From: Echinococcus granulosus
Lineage: Eukaryota; Platyhelminthes; Cestoda; Cyclophyllidea; Taeniidae
Reading direction: 5' to 3'
Assembly: GCF_000524195.1 (NCBI RefSeq)
Contig: NW_020170385.1
Location: 1,615,340 to 1,679,339 of the forward strand
Length of the DNA stretch: 64,000 nucleotides
The position numbers were made by a program, and so were the translations under genes. Positions within the stretch are counted from its first letter, which is position 1, and each line of letters starts with the position of its first letter. Under the pieces are notes generated by a model. That model saw only the letters and a list, made by a program, of their open reading frames with translations. It did no database searches and was not told the origin of the DNA. This document shows positions 39,201 through 51,339 of the stretch, in pieces.

Positions 39201-40472
39201 ATTTTTTGCGTATAGAACAGAATGCCAACCTTTTTGATACATACGGAGTGAATACTTAGGAACTTCGCTGAGTAAGCAAATCGGATTTTGACAAACAGTC
39301 TGTATTTCCAATCCTAGGACGTTATCAGAAGTTGTTTGGGGCTTCGCTTTTAACAATAAATTTTTCGCTTGCAAAAGGGAAATATTTGAATTTTCTGGAT
39401 ACCATTAAAGTCCGCATGGCCGCGTATAAGAAAATAAACGCAAGTTCGTCAAGCTGCGCATATTCACTCATTTACTTCGAGCAAAATGCAGCTGATTTGA
39501 CATTTCACAATATACGTATGCTTATTAAAACTTGCATTCAAAGATTTAACTAGGCTAAAAGGGGAGCTGAAGTTAAAACCAAACGAAAACTAGTAAAAAG
39601 TGTGACTTTTTAGTCCCATAAAATTAAAATCTCCCCCAGTATGAGCTTCCGATTTGCGTACAGGTGGATAGTTTCCAGCCTTTTTGTTTATTTTGATTTA
39701 GACGTTTAAAATGCGTAAATTGTACCAACTTATCAACATGGTATTCAGACAGCTGATAGACCGAGCGTAATTGAGCAACTAGAATAAATACCTACGTTAT
39801 TGTAAAGTGAAAATCAGAGCGTAAAGAGTATAGAGTCGGAGAGTTTGTGATTACGTGTTAAAATAATTAAGTATTAATCATAGAAACGTTTTTTTTAGAA
39901 AAACCGCTGAGCTTTTTGGGACTATAAGTTGACTGCTGTGACGAAGAAGTTATGCTTATTTGGGCTTACCCTAAAAGGTTATAAAATAATTTCTGCACCA
40001 TAACCTAATAAAACAACAAATAGGAATGAAATTGATTTAAGAAATAGTTATTTGAATACTACATGCAAGTAAATGTGACGCCGTGAGTTCCTTGTCACGG
40101 TTGATCTCCACGTAATAACCTGCAGACTGCTTTTGTGAATTAGACCATATTTCACATCCGTATGTCATGATCCAAGATGACTCACTAATTAGTTGTTTTA
40201 GCAGGTGATTACACAATTTGAAGCTTACACAGTAAAAAGGGGGACTAATTTGAATGTGAAATGTTTAAGATTCAGGTTAAGTAAAGATAAAGGTACATGC
40301 ATATCTGATAATTCTTCTTAAGTGATACCTGTGCAAGTGCGCACAGCTATACAACTCATTAAATCCTGATTTTGGCCCAAGGCAGAGGCAAACCTGTTAG
40401 CGTATTATCAGATCCAGATTAGCCAGCCAATCATATATTAACTTTGAGTGCGTAATTCCTCACATTGCCGGG
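36241..40472. other. Intergenic region between innexin and neuropeptide gene
   Basis: No recognisable gene in about 4.2 kb of AT-rich DNA. All open frames are under 105 codons and none carries a domain signature. Nothing repetitive was noticed. Confidence 0.5.
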
Positions 40473-40480
40473 TATAAAAG
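40473..40480 (+). promoter_or_regulatory. TATA box of the neuropeptide gene
   Basis: GGTATAAAAGGG, a near-consensus TATA box. About 60 bp downstream is a GAGGTGAGCT donor (intron start 40533), and an AG acceptor at 40961-40962 lies 7 bases before the ATG. This suggests a short non-coding exon 1 (about 40503-40532) and a 430-nt intron in the 5' UTR. Confidence 0.6.
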
Positions 40481-40969
40481 GGCATCCCTTTTGAGGTTAG
40501 GCAGGTTTTATGCTCAGAGGCAATAAATTGAGGTGAGCTGAAATCAAGCAGCAATATTCGTTCTCCATCCCAATCATCATCTTATTTGTTTGTCCTCTCG
40601 ATGTCCACAGATTAGTAAGCTTGATAAATGCGCATCTCACCGCATCACATCAAGATGACTCGGTTTCAGACAGTCTTTCCCATTATTTTCCAATGTTGAT
40701 GAATTATGCATTTGGAGATAAAGATCACCAAATAGACATAAATCAAAGCGGATCCTTTCTTTAAGATAATAGAAACTTAGATTATTACCTAAAAAGGCTG
40801 TTTTTCACTTTTAAGCAACCAAAATTTCAAATCTTGAAATAAATCTTGATTTTTAGATATTTTGATTTTCCACGCATATATCATTCGCTGTTTTCGTCAA
40901 ATAATAGTGTAAGAATGCTATTTTCACAGTTTTGTTCAAAAATGTTCTCGTTCTTCAAATAGAATATCC

Positions 40970-41203
40970 ATGTTCTCGTGCAAATTCACATGCTGTCTCT
41001 CGCTGGTCTGCTTCTGCTTGATCCTCCTGGAGGCTCCACAAACAAGTGGTGTGCAACTACAGAGGCAACTCTTGGGAGGTCTGGCCAATGTCGATCCTCT
41101 CGAGGATCCGAGGAATCAACTCCTCTTTGAGGAGTTGGATAGCCTCTTGCCGGAGTATCATCGCAGACTTTCTGCTAAACGTGGATTTGTGCGCCTTGGC
41201 TAA
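40970..41203 (+). CDS. Neuropeptide precursor (GFVRL-amide)
   Basis: 77-aa secreted peptide precursor in one coding exon. Residues 1-27 form a signal peptide with a strongly hydrophobic, Cys-rich core (LSLVCFCLILLEA). The middle is acidic (DPLEDPRNQLLFEELDSLL). The C-terminus is SAK-R-GFVRL-G then stop: a dibasic KR cleavage site (residues 70-71), a five-residue peptide and a terminal Gly as amide donor, giving mature GFVRL-NH2. This fits the flatworm GFVRI/AFVRL-amide type of FMRFamide-like peptide. An alternative is a longer NPY/NPF-like peptide ending in RLG, since the acidic stretch and EYHRR vaguely resemble one, but the KR site argues against it. A second dibasic site, RR, lies at residues 65-66. 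A near-consensus TATA box and a poly(A) signal frame it closely, supporting a real gene. Confidence 0.8.
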   Translation: MFSCKFTCCLSLVCFCLILLEAPQTSGVQLQRQLLGGLANVDPLEDPRNQLLFEELDSLLPEYHRRLSAKRGFVRLG

Positions 41204-41274
41204 ACATGCAAATTCAGTTTTGTTGTATTCCCGGTCCTAATTGTGTCTAGCGACACGTCCGGAGATTATCAGCT

Positions 41275-41280
41275 AATAAA
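41275..41280 (+). other. Polyadenylation signal of the neuropeptide gene
   Basis: AATAAA 72 nt after the stop codon, giving a compact 3' UTR of about 90 nt. Confidence 0.6.
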
Positions 41281-41299
41281 AATATTCATTACACAAAAT

Positions 41300-44200
41300 C
41301 CTACTTGCTTGGTGAAAATATGATAATGAATGCAAGGTCTGAACAGAGGCGAACTGACGATCTTGGAAGCATTTGAATGAAAATAAAACAACAACATTTT
41401 TAATATACATTAATAGCGTTAGCCACCTAGTTGCTTTAATTTTAAAACAAGCCGCAGACGATATTTATTAGTGTTATTTTCAGGTCATCTATGGCGCATA
41501 TTTTCAATCTAGTTTCAATAGCTATGTATATTCAAGAGTAGAGATAAATTCGATGCATGCTTTCCCACAAACATACCCTGTTTCATGGGCACTTTCTGTT
41601 TAGACTTACTTAGCACTACTGCAAAATGCAAAATGACCTATTAAACAGGAGCGAATAACCTTCTCAAGCATTAACACGCCCATCTCAGTGTTAAATATCG
41701 GTCTACTTAATTAAACTATCCAAGCTTATCGTCGTGCCGTAGGTAAGCTCGAAGGGATGAAATGGTCGTAGTAATGGGGTCCTGATGTGGCATATTTAAA
41801 TAAAAACTGGTAAAATTGGTACAACTATCCAGGTGGGCAATGTAGCATTGTAGGCCTTTTGCCATCAATGATATAAAATGCACCAGACCAACTGGTATGC
41901 AACACAGTGATTGTATATGCTATCCCTCAAAAGAGTGACACGTATCCGCCCATCGTTGTAGAATAATTTTACCTATGAATGCGCTGTATGCGGTGGCTTC
42001 TGAGTGATACAACACCTGGTAAGAAATATGACATTAAAAAGAAATTGGATTCAATCAGGCGTTTTTAAGAATTTGTTTTTTAATGGGCCGAAAACGCAGT
42101 ATCCTTCCAGATAACCCTATTATTTTGACAATGAAGGTTGATGCTACAAGTCATTGTTCTACTAGTGCAGACATTTTAAGGTGATTTGACAAAAGAGAAC
42201 TGTTTTTGCCAGCTGTGACCAAAATAACCCGAGGGAACGTAGCCCAAATCTGAATAAGTGTTTGCACTACTTTTGGGATCACCTGGTTTGTTGAACTATG
42301 TAACTTCTTTCTAAAAGCCATGAGTTATCCTCGTCTTCCTCATTTCATGTCATCTAACATGCCACTTTTACAATAAAATAAGATACAATTTGTTTTTATT
42401 TTGATTTCTCTTTACTCCACCCTTCAGTTAACTTATGCTACTTTAGTGATAATAAGTTGGTATCATGGTCCGTTAAAATTCAATTCAATTAACATTTTGG
42501 ATTTCTGTCTAAAATTGCAAGAAGACACTGTTAGTTAATAGGACGGTTCCGGGAGAATATCTTTAACTAATACCCTAAATAAGGCTAATTTTAACACCTC
42601 TTAATGTGTTGCACAGACTTATTTATTTGTGATATAGCTATGATCGACAACTTTTATGTTTGCTTCTAATTTAAATTTGACTGAAGAATCAACTTTCCCC
42701 CTTTTCCACGCTTTTTCACTCCTGTTGCTGCCTGGTTTGTCGTATGAAACATTTTGGGAGATTTTCACGAACAGTTAAGATCGGGTCTAACGCATTTTGC
42801 AATGCTTTTAAATGGTTCTTCATAAAGTTTCGATGCAAGCGCTTCGTGTGACAACAATTTATCTTCCAATGCCAAGTTTTGCATACTCACTCTGATTCAT
42901 GAAAAAGCTACCTTGTCTACTCCTGATTTTACTATTATTCTAAATAGCAGTCTAAGCGATTCGCTTTTCCAGGCAGTGGTATTTGCGAAATCGAGGAACC
43001 TTTTAAAGGATTTGTGCTATCAAATGGACATAGACATGGAGAAAAGTGGTTGTCTCGGGAGATTAATGACTTATTCCTGATGTGTAAGTTGTTGGGTGAT
43101 TAATGCTGCTATCCTAGAGATCTTGATTTGGACATACTGTTGTGTCACTCACATTGGTTCGCCTGTTGGCGCGGCTCGTCCTAATAAAAGTGAGTGCTGA
43201 CTCAGGGGACTCATGATGATCTGTCGTCCGCAGCGCCTGATACATTTTTAATGATCACGAATTAAATACTACCTATGGGCTTCTTCAAAAGCTCCCTCTG
43301 TGAGTAAAATGTACGCTGCGCTATCTTTATGAGAAAAGCTTGCAAGGAAAAATGAGTGGACGTTTTGCTGCAGTTAAGTCAGATAAGCACCTGTTTGCGG
43401 AACGCCAATTTGCGTAGAATCATCTAAAATAGACATCAGTATTCTTCGAGTTCCTGATACTTCTTATGCTGTGAATCCACCAAATGCTAGGTCCAACACC
43501 TAAAAAGTCTTTTGGTCAATATGTACCCAATTTCAGACCCGATAGGATTTAGTTTCTTTTTTTCTTTAGTGCATGCCTTTGTGAATTTTTCGCATTTTGT
43601 ACTTTATATGGCTTTTGTGAAAAGTTCCTGATTGGTACAACCTATCAGATATGCATGCTCATAGTCATTGCCTCATTATTTTGTTGTGCAATTTATTCAT
43701 TAGGTAGATTCACAAAATAACGAAAACCTTTTTTGCAATCCTATTTTCCAATGCCATACAAGAAAGTGTCCTTTACTGTTCGTGTTCATTTTGGTCTTGC
43801 CATAAAAGAAGAACATCACTCGTAGTTAATCGACGTTGCCTCTTCCCCTACCATACATTCCCTATCATCATTAGTAAAAACTAGGATAGTTGACACAGAT
43901 AGTAGGGACAGCATTTAGGAATCAATTTTGAAGTTGACAAAGAACCTTTTAAACAGGATGAATACAAGTGTAACAGCCTACTTATGTTATTACAGTAGAA
44001 AGATTAAATAGCTAATCCCTATTTAGGAGTAATGCAAATGTAGAACAAAGTGAATGTGTTTAGTGCGTTTAGTAACAGTCACTTATATGGTATACCTAAA
44101 CTTCCTCCCTTCAATCTTTCCGCAACAAGTGTGCGGAACATTTAAGTAAAAAGGAACCTAATCAGAAAGGGGAAGATAAAAGTGGCATAAGAAGGTTTGG

Positions 44201-45970
44201 TGACGTTTTAAAAAAGCAGGAATTTCGGGTCTGTAATAGTAGATTTTTAACATGAATTCTTGTAGGTATCGTTTTAGGAATTAAATCAGGTGAATTATGA
44301 TTTTATGATGCCATTCTCTCACAAACACTGTCGAGTGAGATTTCCTCTTCAAACAGAAGGAATGCAAAGGCACAAGAAACAAGATTCACACGCTTCATAT
44401 GGCCAAGTGATTAATTTACGTACGCTACATGGATGAATATGCACGTAAGCTTCTACATTTTCATTCTTTCGTAAGTAATCAAGTTTTCCCATAGATGCTC
44501 TATCTCATATTATATCCGTCGCAACTTTGCATTGTATTCCTATCACCTTCTAAAAACATCAGACTATAATTTTACGCAATGTTGTAAGAGCCGCAGTAGT
44601 CATGCCGTTCGGAATGATACAAAGGATTTCACGGATTTACATTTTCTGTATAAATCAATGACAGGTTTATGAGTTCAAGCCAAGAAATAGCCACTGGGAG
44701 TATTGAAATCGCTACAAACAAGCTTTCCCCAGAAAATGTGTGGAACGTCTAGCGCACGTCTGACAGGGGTCCAATTAAGTGAGATTAGTCAAGCCGCTGT
44801 TTAGGAACATCGCATTAACTTCTGCGCCTAGACCATTTCTTTTGCCAATGCAGACCAAACATATTAAACATCACACACGTTAGATCATTTTTGTGGTGCC
44901 TTTACTACGACAGGTATTCCCAATACCTAGCTAAGAAGGTCTAACAATATTATACGTGGTTTGTATTAACACTGTTAAAGTCGAATCGAGCACTAATTTT
45001 CTTATCACAAATGAAATGTTTTATCACTAAGTATGATCATTTAAATTGATCGCAAACATCACAGAAGAAATTATTCTGGTAGTCCTTCTTGAAGTAGCAT
45101 TCATTGTGGTATTAGTTTAAGTAAAAGATAAATTCGTTCGGTTTCACGTCAGATTGATAGACAAATTATTCTTGATTATGTACGTTTAGAAAATTGTAAG
45201 CAAATGACCCATTACTTCATACAACTATTAGAGAAAATAGGGGAAAATGAATCGTAACATGTGCATCTACTTATAGCTCCTTGGGTCATTTCTTGAACTC
45301 TTACTGCAGTTGTAATGATTCCGTGAAGTCTAAATGAGTTGAGTGCGGATCCTTCTCAGCTAGTCAATGACATTTTGTTCAGTCATAGCGATTTAGTAAG
45401 TCCATAAAATACATCCACTGTTTCGAGTTATATTACGAAACTATTTCGAATGAATCGGTCATCATGTTAACTGCAATTTGTTAAGCCTTTTAAATATTTC
45501 TTTCAATTGAAGGACAGTGTTATGCCTTGTTTTATGGACTTAAAGATGGTGACTATGAAATAAATATACATGCATTGGCTTATCCAGGCATGAGTGCAAT
45601 AATCCATATGATCTTTGGGGAAATGGATTCGGGTAACATTAGTGGAAATATTTATTTGAATTTCCTTTTTGAAATTATCATTTATTTAATGTATTGAAAT
45701 ATTGTGTGAAACCCTAAGTAGATAGAGGTTCCAAAATATTGCTTTATGTTGCATCCAAGACAGATGGTTCATTGTTGGGAGAACTTCCATTCCGGATCCC
45801 GCGTTGTCTAATTAATCATCTGTCCACACCTTCGCATCCTCCCACGCTGTCCATCAGTCATTTTGTGTGCGCGCAAGGCGCACATTTGCACACACAACAC
45901 ACCTTCCACCCAATCAGCCGTAGGATTGAAGCGTGCCCGTGTGAGAAGCGACATGTGTGCACTCTGGCCT
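41300..45970. other. Intergenic region upstream of sFRP
   Basis: About 4.7 kb with no ORF worth calling: nothing of 60 codons or more until 45739. It is AT-rich, without obvious repeats. By position it may hold regulatory DNA for the sFRP gene; nothing specific can be shown. Confidence 0.5.
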
Positions 45971-45972
45971 GC

Positions 45973-45979
45973 TATAAAG
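45973..45979 (+). promoter_or_regulatory. TATA box of the sFRP gene
   Basis: GCTATAAAGGTCGG lies 44 bp before the ATG at 46017. With normal TATA-to-start spacing (about 30 bp) the 5' UTR would be only about 15 nt. It is preceded by a GC- and CA-rich stretch (45860-45960). Confidence 0.6.
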
Positions 45980-46016
45980 GTCGGGGTCGTGCACACACAC
46001 GTCCCCACAACACAGA

Positions 46017-49000
46017 ATGCTTCCCATCGTGATCCTCTTTGCCATATCAGCAGCCCAGGCCAACACTGTAGGCCGGTGGGACTGGTATCGCGGAGGCGGT
46101 GCGAAGAACAAGACAGCTGTGACCAGCTCTCCATTTGGGGGAACTTCATTATCCCGTCTCACCACCGCTGATGTGGACATGATCTCCAATGAGCCACCCC
46201 AATCACCTTACTTCTCGGACTGGAACCGCCTGGTGAGTGGTTACGGATCACAGCGCTGCTACAAGATCCCTCGGGGGATGAAGCTCTGTCACAAGATTGG
46301 CTACGACTTCATGGTACTGCCAAACAGCCTGGAACATGAGACCCTGGATGAGGCGATCACACAATCGGAGGTATGGCTGACTCTAGTCAACCTCGGCTGC
46401 CACGACGAGCTAAAGCGTTTCCTTTGCTCTCTTTATGCCCCCGTCTGCATTAACGGCTACCACGAGAAGTTGATCCAACCCTGTCGGGAATTGTGCGAGA
46501 GCGTGCGAGCCGCCTGCCTGCCCACCATGACCACTTTCGGTCTCGGATGGCCCGATATCGTCAAGTGCTCTAAGTTTCCACAGGCTCCGCAAGAGTTGTG
46601 TATACCACTCAACAAGCACAAAAGTAAGATTGCATTTTTCAGAGAAAGCGAAACCTGCATAACCTTAAAAGTAAAATGACCAAAAATACAAGAAGAGTTC
46701 TTAAGGGAAGCAACTATTATAAAATGTCAAATGTGGCCAAAATTAAGTAAACAATAGCGTGCTTATGTGTAAGTTAGCAGTGCTTTAATTTTTTACTGTA
46801 TTTCCCTATTTCAGAAGACCTTACATCGAGAAACTGAGTAGACTTGATTTCATTTAAAATATTTCGAGAATTTAAAATCTAAATTTGAAACTAAAGAACC
46901 CTTTTTAACAGGAGGAATTAAATTGTGGATTTAATGTGCAAATGTAATCCAAAAAGCCTGTTTTCAAGCTATTTTAGTGCTATCACTTCAATGTAACTCA
47001 TAAGTTACTGATAAGTCGCCAGTTTTCGTTTTCGCCAGTCTGACAACTCCCTTTATCATAACATAGAGTGAAGAGAAACTACTCTAATCGACAAAATCAT
47101 TTTTCTATTTATGGTCTTATTATTCAATTTTTGATATGCCTTTGGGAGACTTTTTGATGTATATTAGGTTGTTTGATGATTAAATCAACTGATTCATTCC
47201 ATAATTTCATTTCCCTCCGTGTAGACAAGACGATTATTTTAAACCCAGGTGATTATTTGACAAAATCATAATGCTTTGCCTGAAGTTTTGGCTATGTACG
47301 CATGCTATAGTGGTGATTTAATTACAGTGTCTTCAACTATGATTTTTTTGCTTTGCCGAAATCTGATATAATGATTGTCCGCTCGTGGAAATCGCGGCAC
47401 CAGGCTGCTGTCAAACTGCAAGCAGTTAAGCAAATTTTTAATCTTGTCTTTTCGACTATTCACTTATTAATAATACCCAATTCCCTAGTCCAAAGCCTTG
47501 CTTGCAATCGTTTTGTTTATAGAATACTCCTAATTTTATGTTAAATATGAAATTGTAGTTTTTGGGAGAGTAGGTGTCAGATAGTGGGTTTGTAAGTCGC
47601 TAAACCATCATGCTCTTCATAATTGTGTATAAAGAACTTCTCAGTACTTAACGTGCTTAAAACTTGCCTGTAATGTGCTTGTAAACACAAGCGTACTTAA
47701 AAACCCATCGATTATGTTTGCCATAGTCGTCAGCACCTTGTGATGCAATGCTACGTTCGGTCTGGTTATGAAATGCGTAAAGAGTTGTTCCGTTGCCTTT
47801 TTTCCGTGTTCATTGAGTGCGCATGTAAACACTGCCACACATGAAGCACTTATTGCGCTATGCTGCATTTCAACTCCAATAATAATGTAAAACCGAGTCA
47901 CTTTGAGATCTCCTTTTTGAGTTTGGAATATGTTTGCGTAAGGATTTCATATTGCAATATTTTCAGTGGCTTACGCAACGGAGGATGTTTACGTGCTTGC
48001 ATGTTGCAATGCGTGTACTATACGAGTGCGCGTGAGGTGATGAATTTATGCTGGGCGGTTTGAAGCCAAACCTTTAAAAACCCCAAAACAATGGTCATGT
48101 ACTGCGCTACTAAAGTTCTGCAATCCACCACGGCTGCCGGTTTCTTATCAAAACCAAAAGTCATTGCGGCAGTTGCAGAGCAAAACTGTTTTGTAGGCCA
48201 CATCTGATCGTAGCGGTACTGCCACTTGTCGGTTGTCATTCCCGGGCATAGATGGTCTCATCAGCGTGATTTTGTCACAATTGTCCTCCACAGTATGTAG
48301 TGTTTACTCTGTTTCCTCCATGACCTCCTCATCTACAGTTCCTAAACGGAAATGACTCAGTGAAGTGTATGATATATTCTAAAACCACACTCAAAATAAT
48401 TGCAAATTATCAATAACGCCATTCTGAGACCATCATAAACGCATTACTCGGATCCTACTGGTTCATTTCTCTCGCATTTTGACTGGATGAATAGAGCGTT
48501 AACGACTTTTGTGTCAAATTGTTTTGTGACTACGACACAGTTTATGCAGCCTTTAAAAAAGTAGCAACAGTAGCTGGCTAAAAAGAGAATGTAAATGCAC
48601 GTGGTGATTGATAATAAACCAAGCCTCCATAGAGCGAGTTGTACACTACATTTCGGTAAAAATGATGATTTCGTATACAACATATATTGCTTTCCATCAC
48701 AGCAAGCTGTTGCATTTCACCGAGGCCAAGCGATGACATATGTCAAGTATGGGCAGCTGTTCCTCGATATCATTCATTACCCATGGGCTGACTCATGTAA
48801 AAGGAATACCGTATGGTAATTTATATTTCGGGATTTTTAAACTAAGTAGTTTTCTCACTTTTCGCCTGGTATGTTCTGTGGAGAATTTATATGGGCCCTT
48901 ATATAATCTCACTGATCATGGCGATAAACGCTCATAAATTTTGGTGGTGCTGACAGTAGTTCTAACATTTCAAAAATATGAAACCAATTATTTGCTTTCT

Positions 49001-51124
49001 AGCTCCCAAAGATTAGGAGCTTTCTTAGCCAATTGAATAAATAACTAGAATTAGGTCCAAAGGTTGTCTTATCCACAAACCATTTTCCAAAAGCTTAAAA
49101 CAGAACTTTCTTCCGTAAGTGAACTTGTATTTTGGTACGCCTTTGGCTTCTGCGCTTCGAAGATGATTTCTGTGTGTCGACTAGCAACTGTCTTTTTGCA
49201 AATTTTCCTCTTTCTAGAGATCGCCTTGAAATGTGCGCGTGTGTAGTTTGCATGAAATATAGCAATAGTTTGCTGTCCTATATACTTGCAAATAAGCGAC
49301 AAATTTACATTCCAAATATTGTAGAAACTCGCTGTTCAGGATGCATCGACAGACCGACCTACGAAAGCGCTATTGGCAGCTTTTGCACAGCCGATGTCGG
49401 TAAGATTATTTACAGTGACACCAAAATTTGACCTCATCTCTTTTTTGTGATCGTGGGTACAAACGGTTCATTGCATAAGCCTTCTGATCAAATGCAGACG
49501 TCACCTGTACTGCTAATAACCAACTTTCCTATATCGCACATGTCAAGGGGATCATAGCAGTAGAATCATATTTTTAATATGAAAAGCGTTCAGCTCAGGT
49601 TCGATGGTTAAATTCCACTTCTTGCTTTATTTAAATTAAGCGGAATGAAAGTACCTATCACTACACAATCCTTATTGAGGAAGTTGGAAACTACCATGGC
49701 TATATCTTTAATGGTCGTTTGAGAGATACTGATAAAATTCCTTAAAAAAGTTGATGATGAAATGTGTGCGCGGTGCCTTTAAAACGCTTACTGTCAAATA
49801 CTTTTAATTTGGCTTTTGACAGCTTCTACTAAACGGTAATACAAGGCTGAAAAAGTCATTTTGCAATTGGACGTTGGACATGTAACGGAGCAAAGATGTG
49901 CATGCATCGCCTTGTAAATGGGAAACATCTCTCCTGTTTATTTATTTTTAGTGCTGTTAATCCAAACGCATGTCATCTACGTTCTTCATCCATCTCGGAG
50001 ATAGTAATAGAGGCGTAAAACTGTTCACCAGTATTTTGGGTCATGTTATGCTTAAAGGCCGGGAGTTTTTTATTTAGCATCCAAAAAATTACTTATTTTT
50101 CTTTGGTAACACTTGTGCCTATCCTGCACTGCTTCAGGTGAAGCAAAAGTAAATTTGTTTCCCCAGTAATTCGGGCCAAAGTGTTGGATCTTGTGCCCAC
50201 ACTCCCTTCAAGTGGTCACAACACAACTCACAGGATCAGAACGACCGGCAGAGTAGGCGCTTTCAAACTGCCCAAGACCCTTAACTCCGTCGTAAATTTG
50301 GACTTTGAAATGGAGTGTGACTGTCCGATTATCAGAGCGGCATTAACTCGACAAAAGGGACCGGGTCGGTGGCTTATGATGGGCAAACTGAATGATGACA
50401 GAAGAACGGTTACAGTAAGCTCAAATGAAAGTAGTCTAGAATTTTCTGTATCCATTTTGCCGTCCTCACAAGGAACAGCTCCTGAAGTTGCAACACCACT
50501 CTTTTCCGACTGCAGTATGTAAAAATGTAAGCCATTGATTTCACGGTATGGACGCATCCATTAATGTACCAGTGAACTTAACGAGCATTTCTTGCGGTGA
50601 TTGAGGGCATCGATTAGCGTGAATTTGGCGTTGCTTCGATCATCCTAATTGTTGTGTTTTACACTGTACAGGTTCAGCACATATCCCAGCCCTCTAGACA
50701 GAACGCTGGGATAAAGCGCGCCATCAGAGATATTCGCCGTCGTCCAGATTCTCTTTGCAAGGTAGATCTTATGCATCCCAACCCTGTAGCGCATTCAAGA
50801 GCTATCAGCAGCCTATCCTCGCCCAGCTCAATGCAGAGTTTGCGTCCCCAAAGCCGCCAGTCGCGAAGGTATCGACCGCACCTAAGTCCTGAGGAGCGAC
50901 GGCGGCGACAATTGCGACGCAGGCGCAATCATCCCCGAGGCTCATCGCCAGAGGCGCAACAACGCGCCGCTAACGTGACCCCCTCCAGAAAACCTCCGCA
51001 ATTGCAACAACAACCCATTAACGACATACCGATCCTGACACCAACCCCACGACCTTTTAGCCACCACTTCCATCGGCGGCAGCTGCAGCAAAAGCGTATG
51101 GGCTACCTGCCACAAACCCAATGA
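46017..51124 (+). CDS. sfrp: Secreted Frizzled-related protein (CRD + NTR + basic tail)
   Basis: Secreted Wnt modulator. Exon 1 is 46017-46623: signal peptide (LPIVILFAISAAQA), a Gly/Ser linker, then a complete Frizzled CRD with ten Cys (residues 81-195; CYKIPRGMKLC, CHDELKRFLC, CINGYH, PCRELCESVRAAC, ELC). Exon 2 (49325-49399) opens the netrin-like NTR domain (RCSGC, GSFC). Exon 3 (from 50167) continues it (VIRAKVLDLVP, ECDCPIIRAA, GRWLMMGKL, SDC). The exon 3 frame stops at 50522 just after the last NTR Cys. A further open frame at 50672-51124 encodes an Arg/Gln/Pro-rich tail (RRRRQLRRRRNH) and looks coding, but no donor and acceptor pair joins it cleanly. Candidates are a phase-0 donor at 50415, which would drop the NTR end, or a donor at about 50519 with an acceptor near 50698. 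Two isoforms are possible. Intron 1 is 2.7 kb. Confidence 0.85.
50672..51124 (+). other. Probable last exon of sFRP: basic low-complexity tail
   Basis: Open for 151 codons after a pyrimidine-rich acceptor (ACACTGTACAG). The peptide is rich in Arg, Gln, Pro and Ser, with runs such as SPEERRRRQLRRRR. Some secreted Wnt modulators have basic heparin-binding tails, which would suit this. The join to exon 3 is unresolved, so this could be an alternative 3' exon. Confidence 0.55.
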
Positions 51125-51315
51125 CGGTCTACACCCCAGAAGCTAGTAACTCGGGTTAAGGGTATGTCATCACTCCTCGCCATCAAACAATGAACCCACT
51201 CTCATCGCCAATCACCTTCATCTTTACGCATCCACTCAATTTAAACAATATCACAGATCCCATTCTTGTAGCGTTGCGCAAACAGCAGACATTGGCATGC
51301 ATTAAATAGTGTGAG

Positions 51316-51321
51316 AATAAA
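51316..51321 (+). other. Polyadenylation signal, probably sFRP
   Basis: AATAAA about 190 nt after the stop of the basic-tail frame. Its position supports the tail exon being part of the transcript. Confidence 0.45.
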
Positions 51322-51339
51322 TAGTGATTTTGAACTTTT

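Noticed and set aside
45739..46189. Overlapping ORFs of 91-113 codons on both strands around the sFRP start
   Set aside because: They lie in the GC/CA-rich promoter and first exon. The sFRP frame with signal peptide and CRD explains the region, and the others are shadows of its composition.
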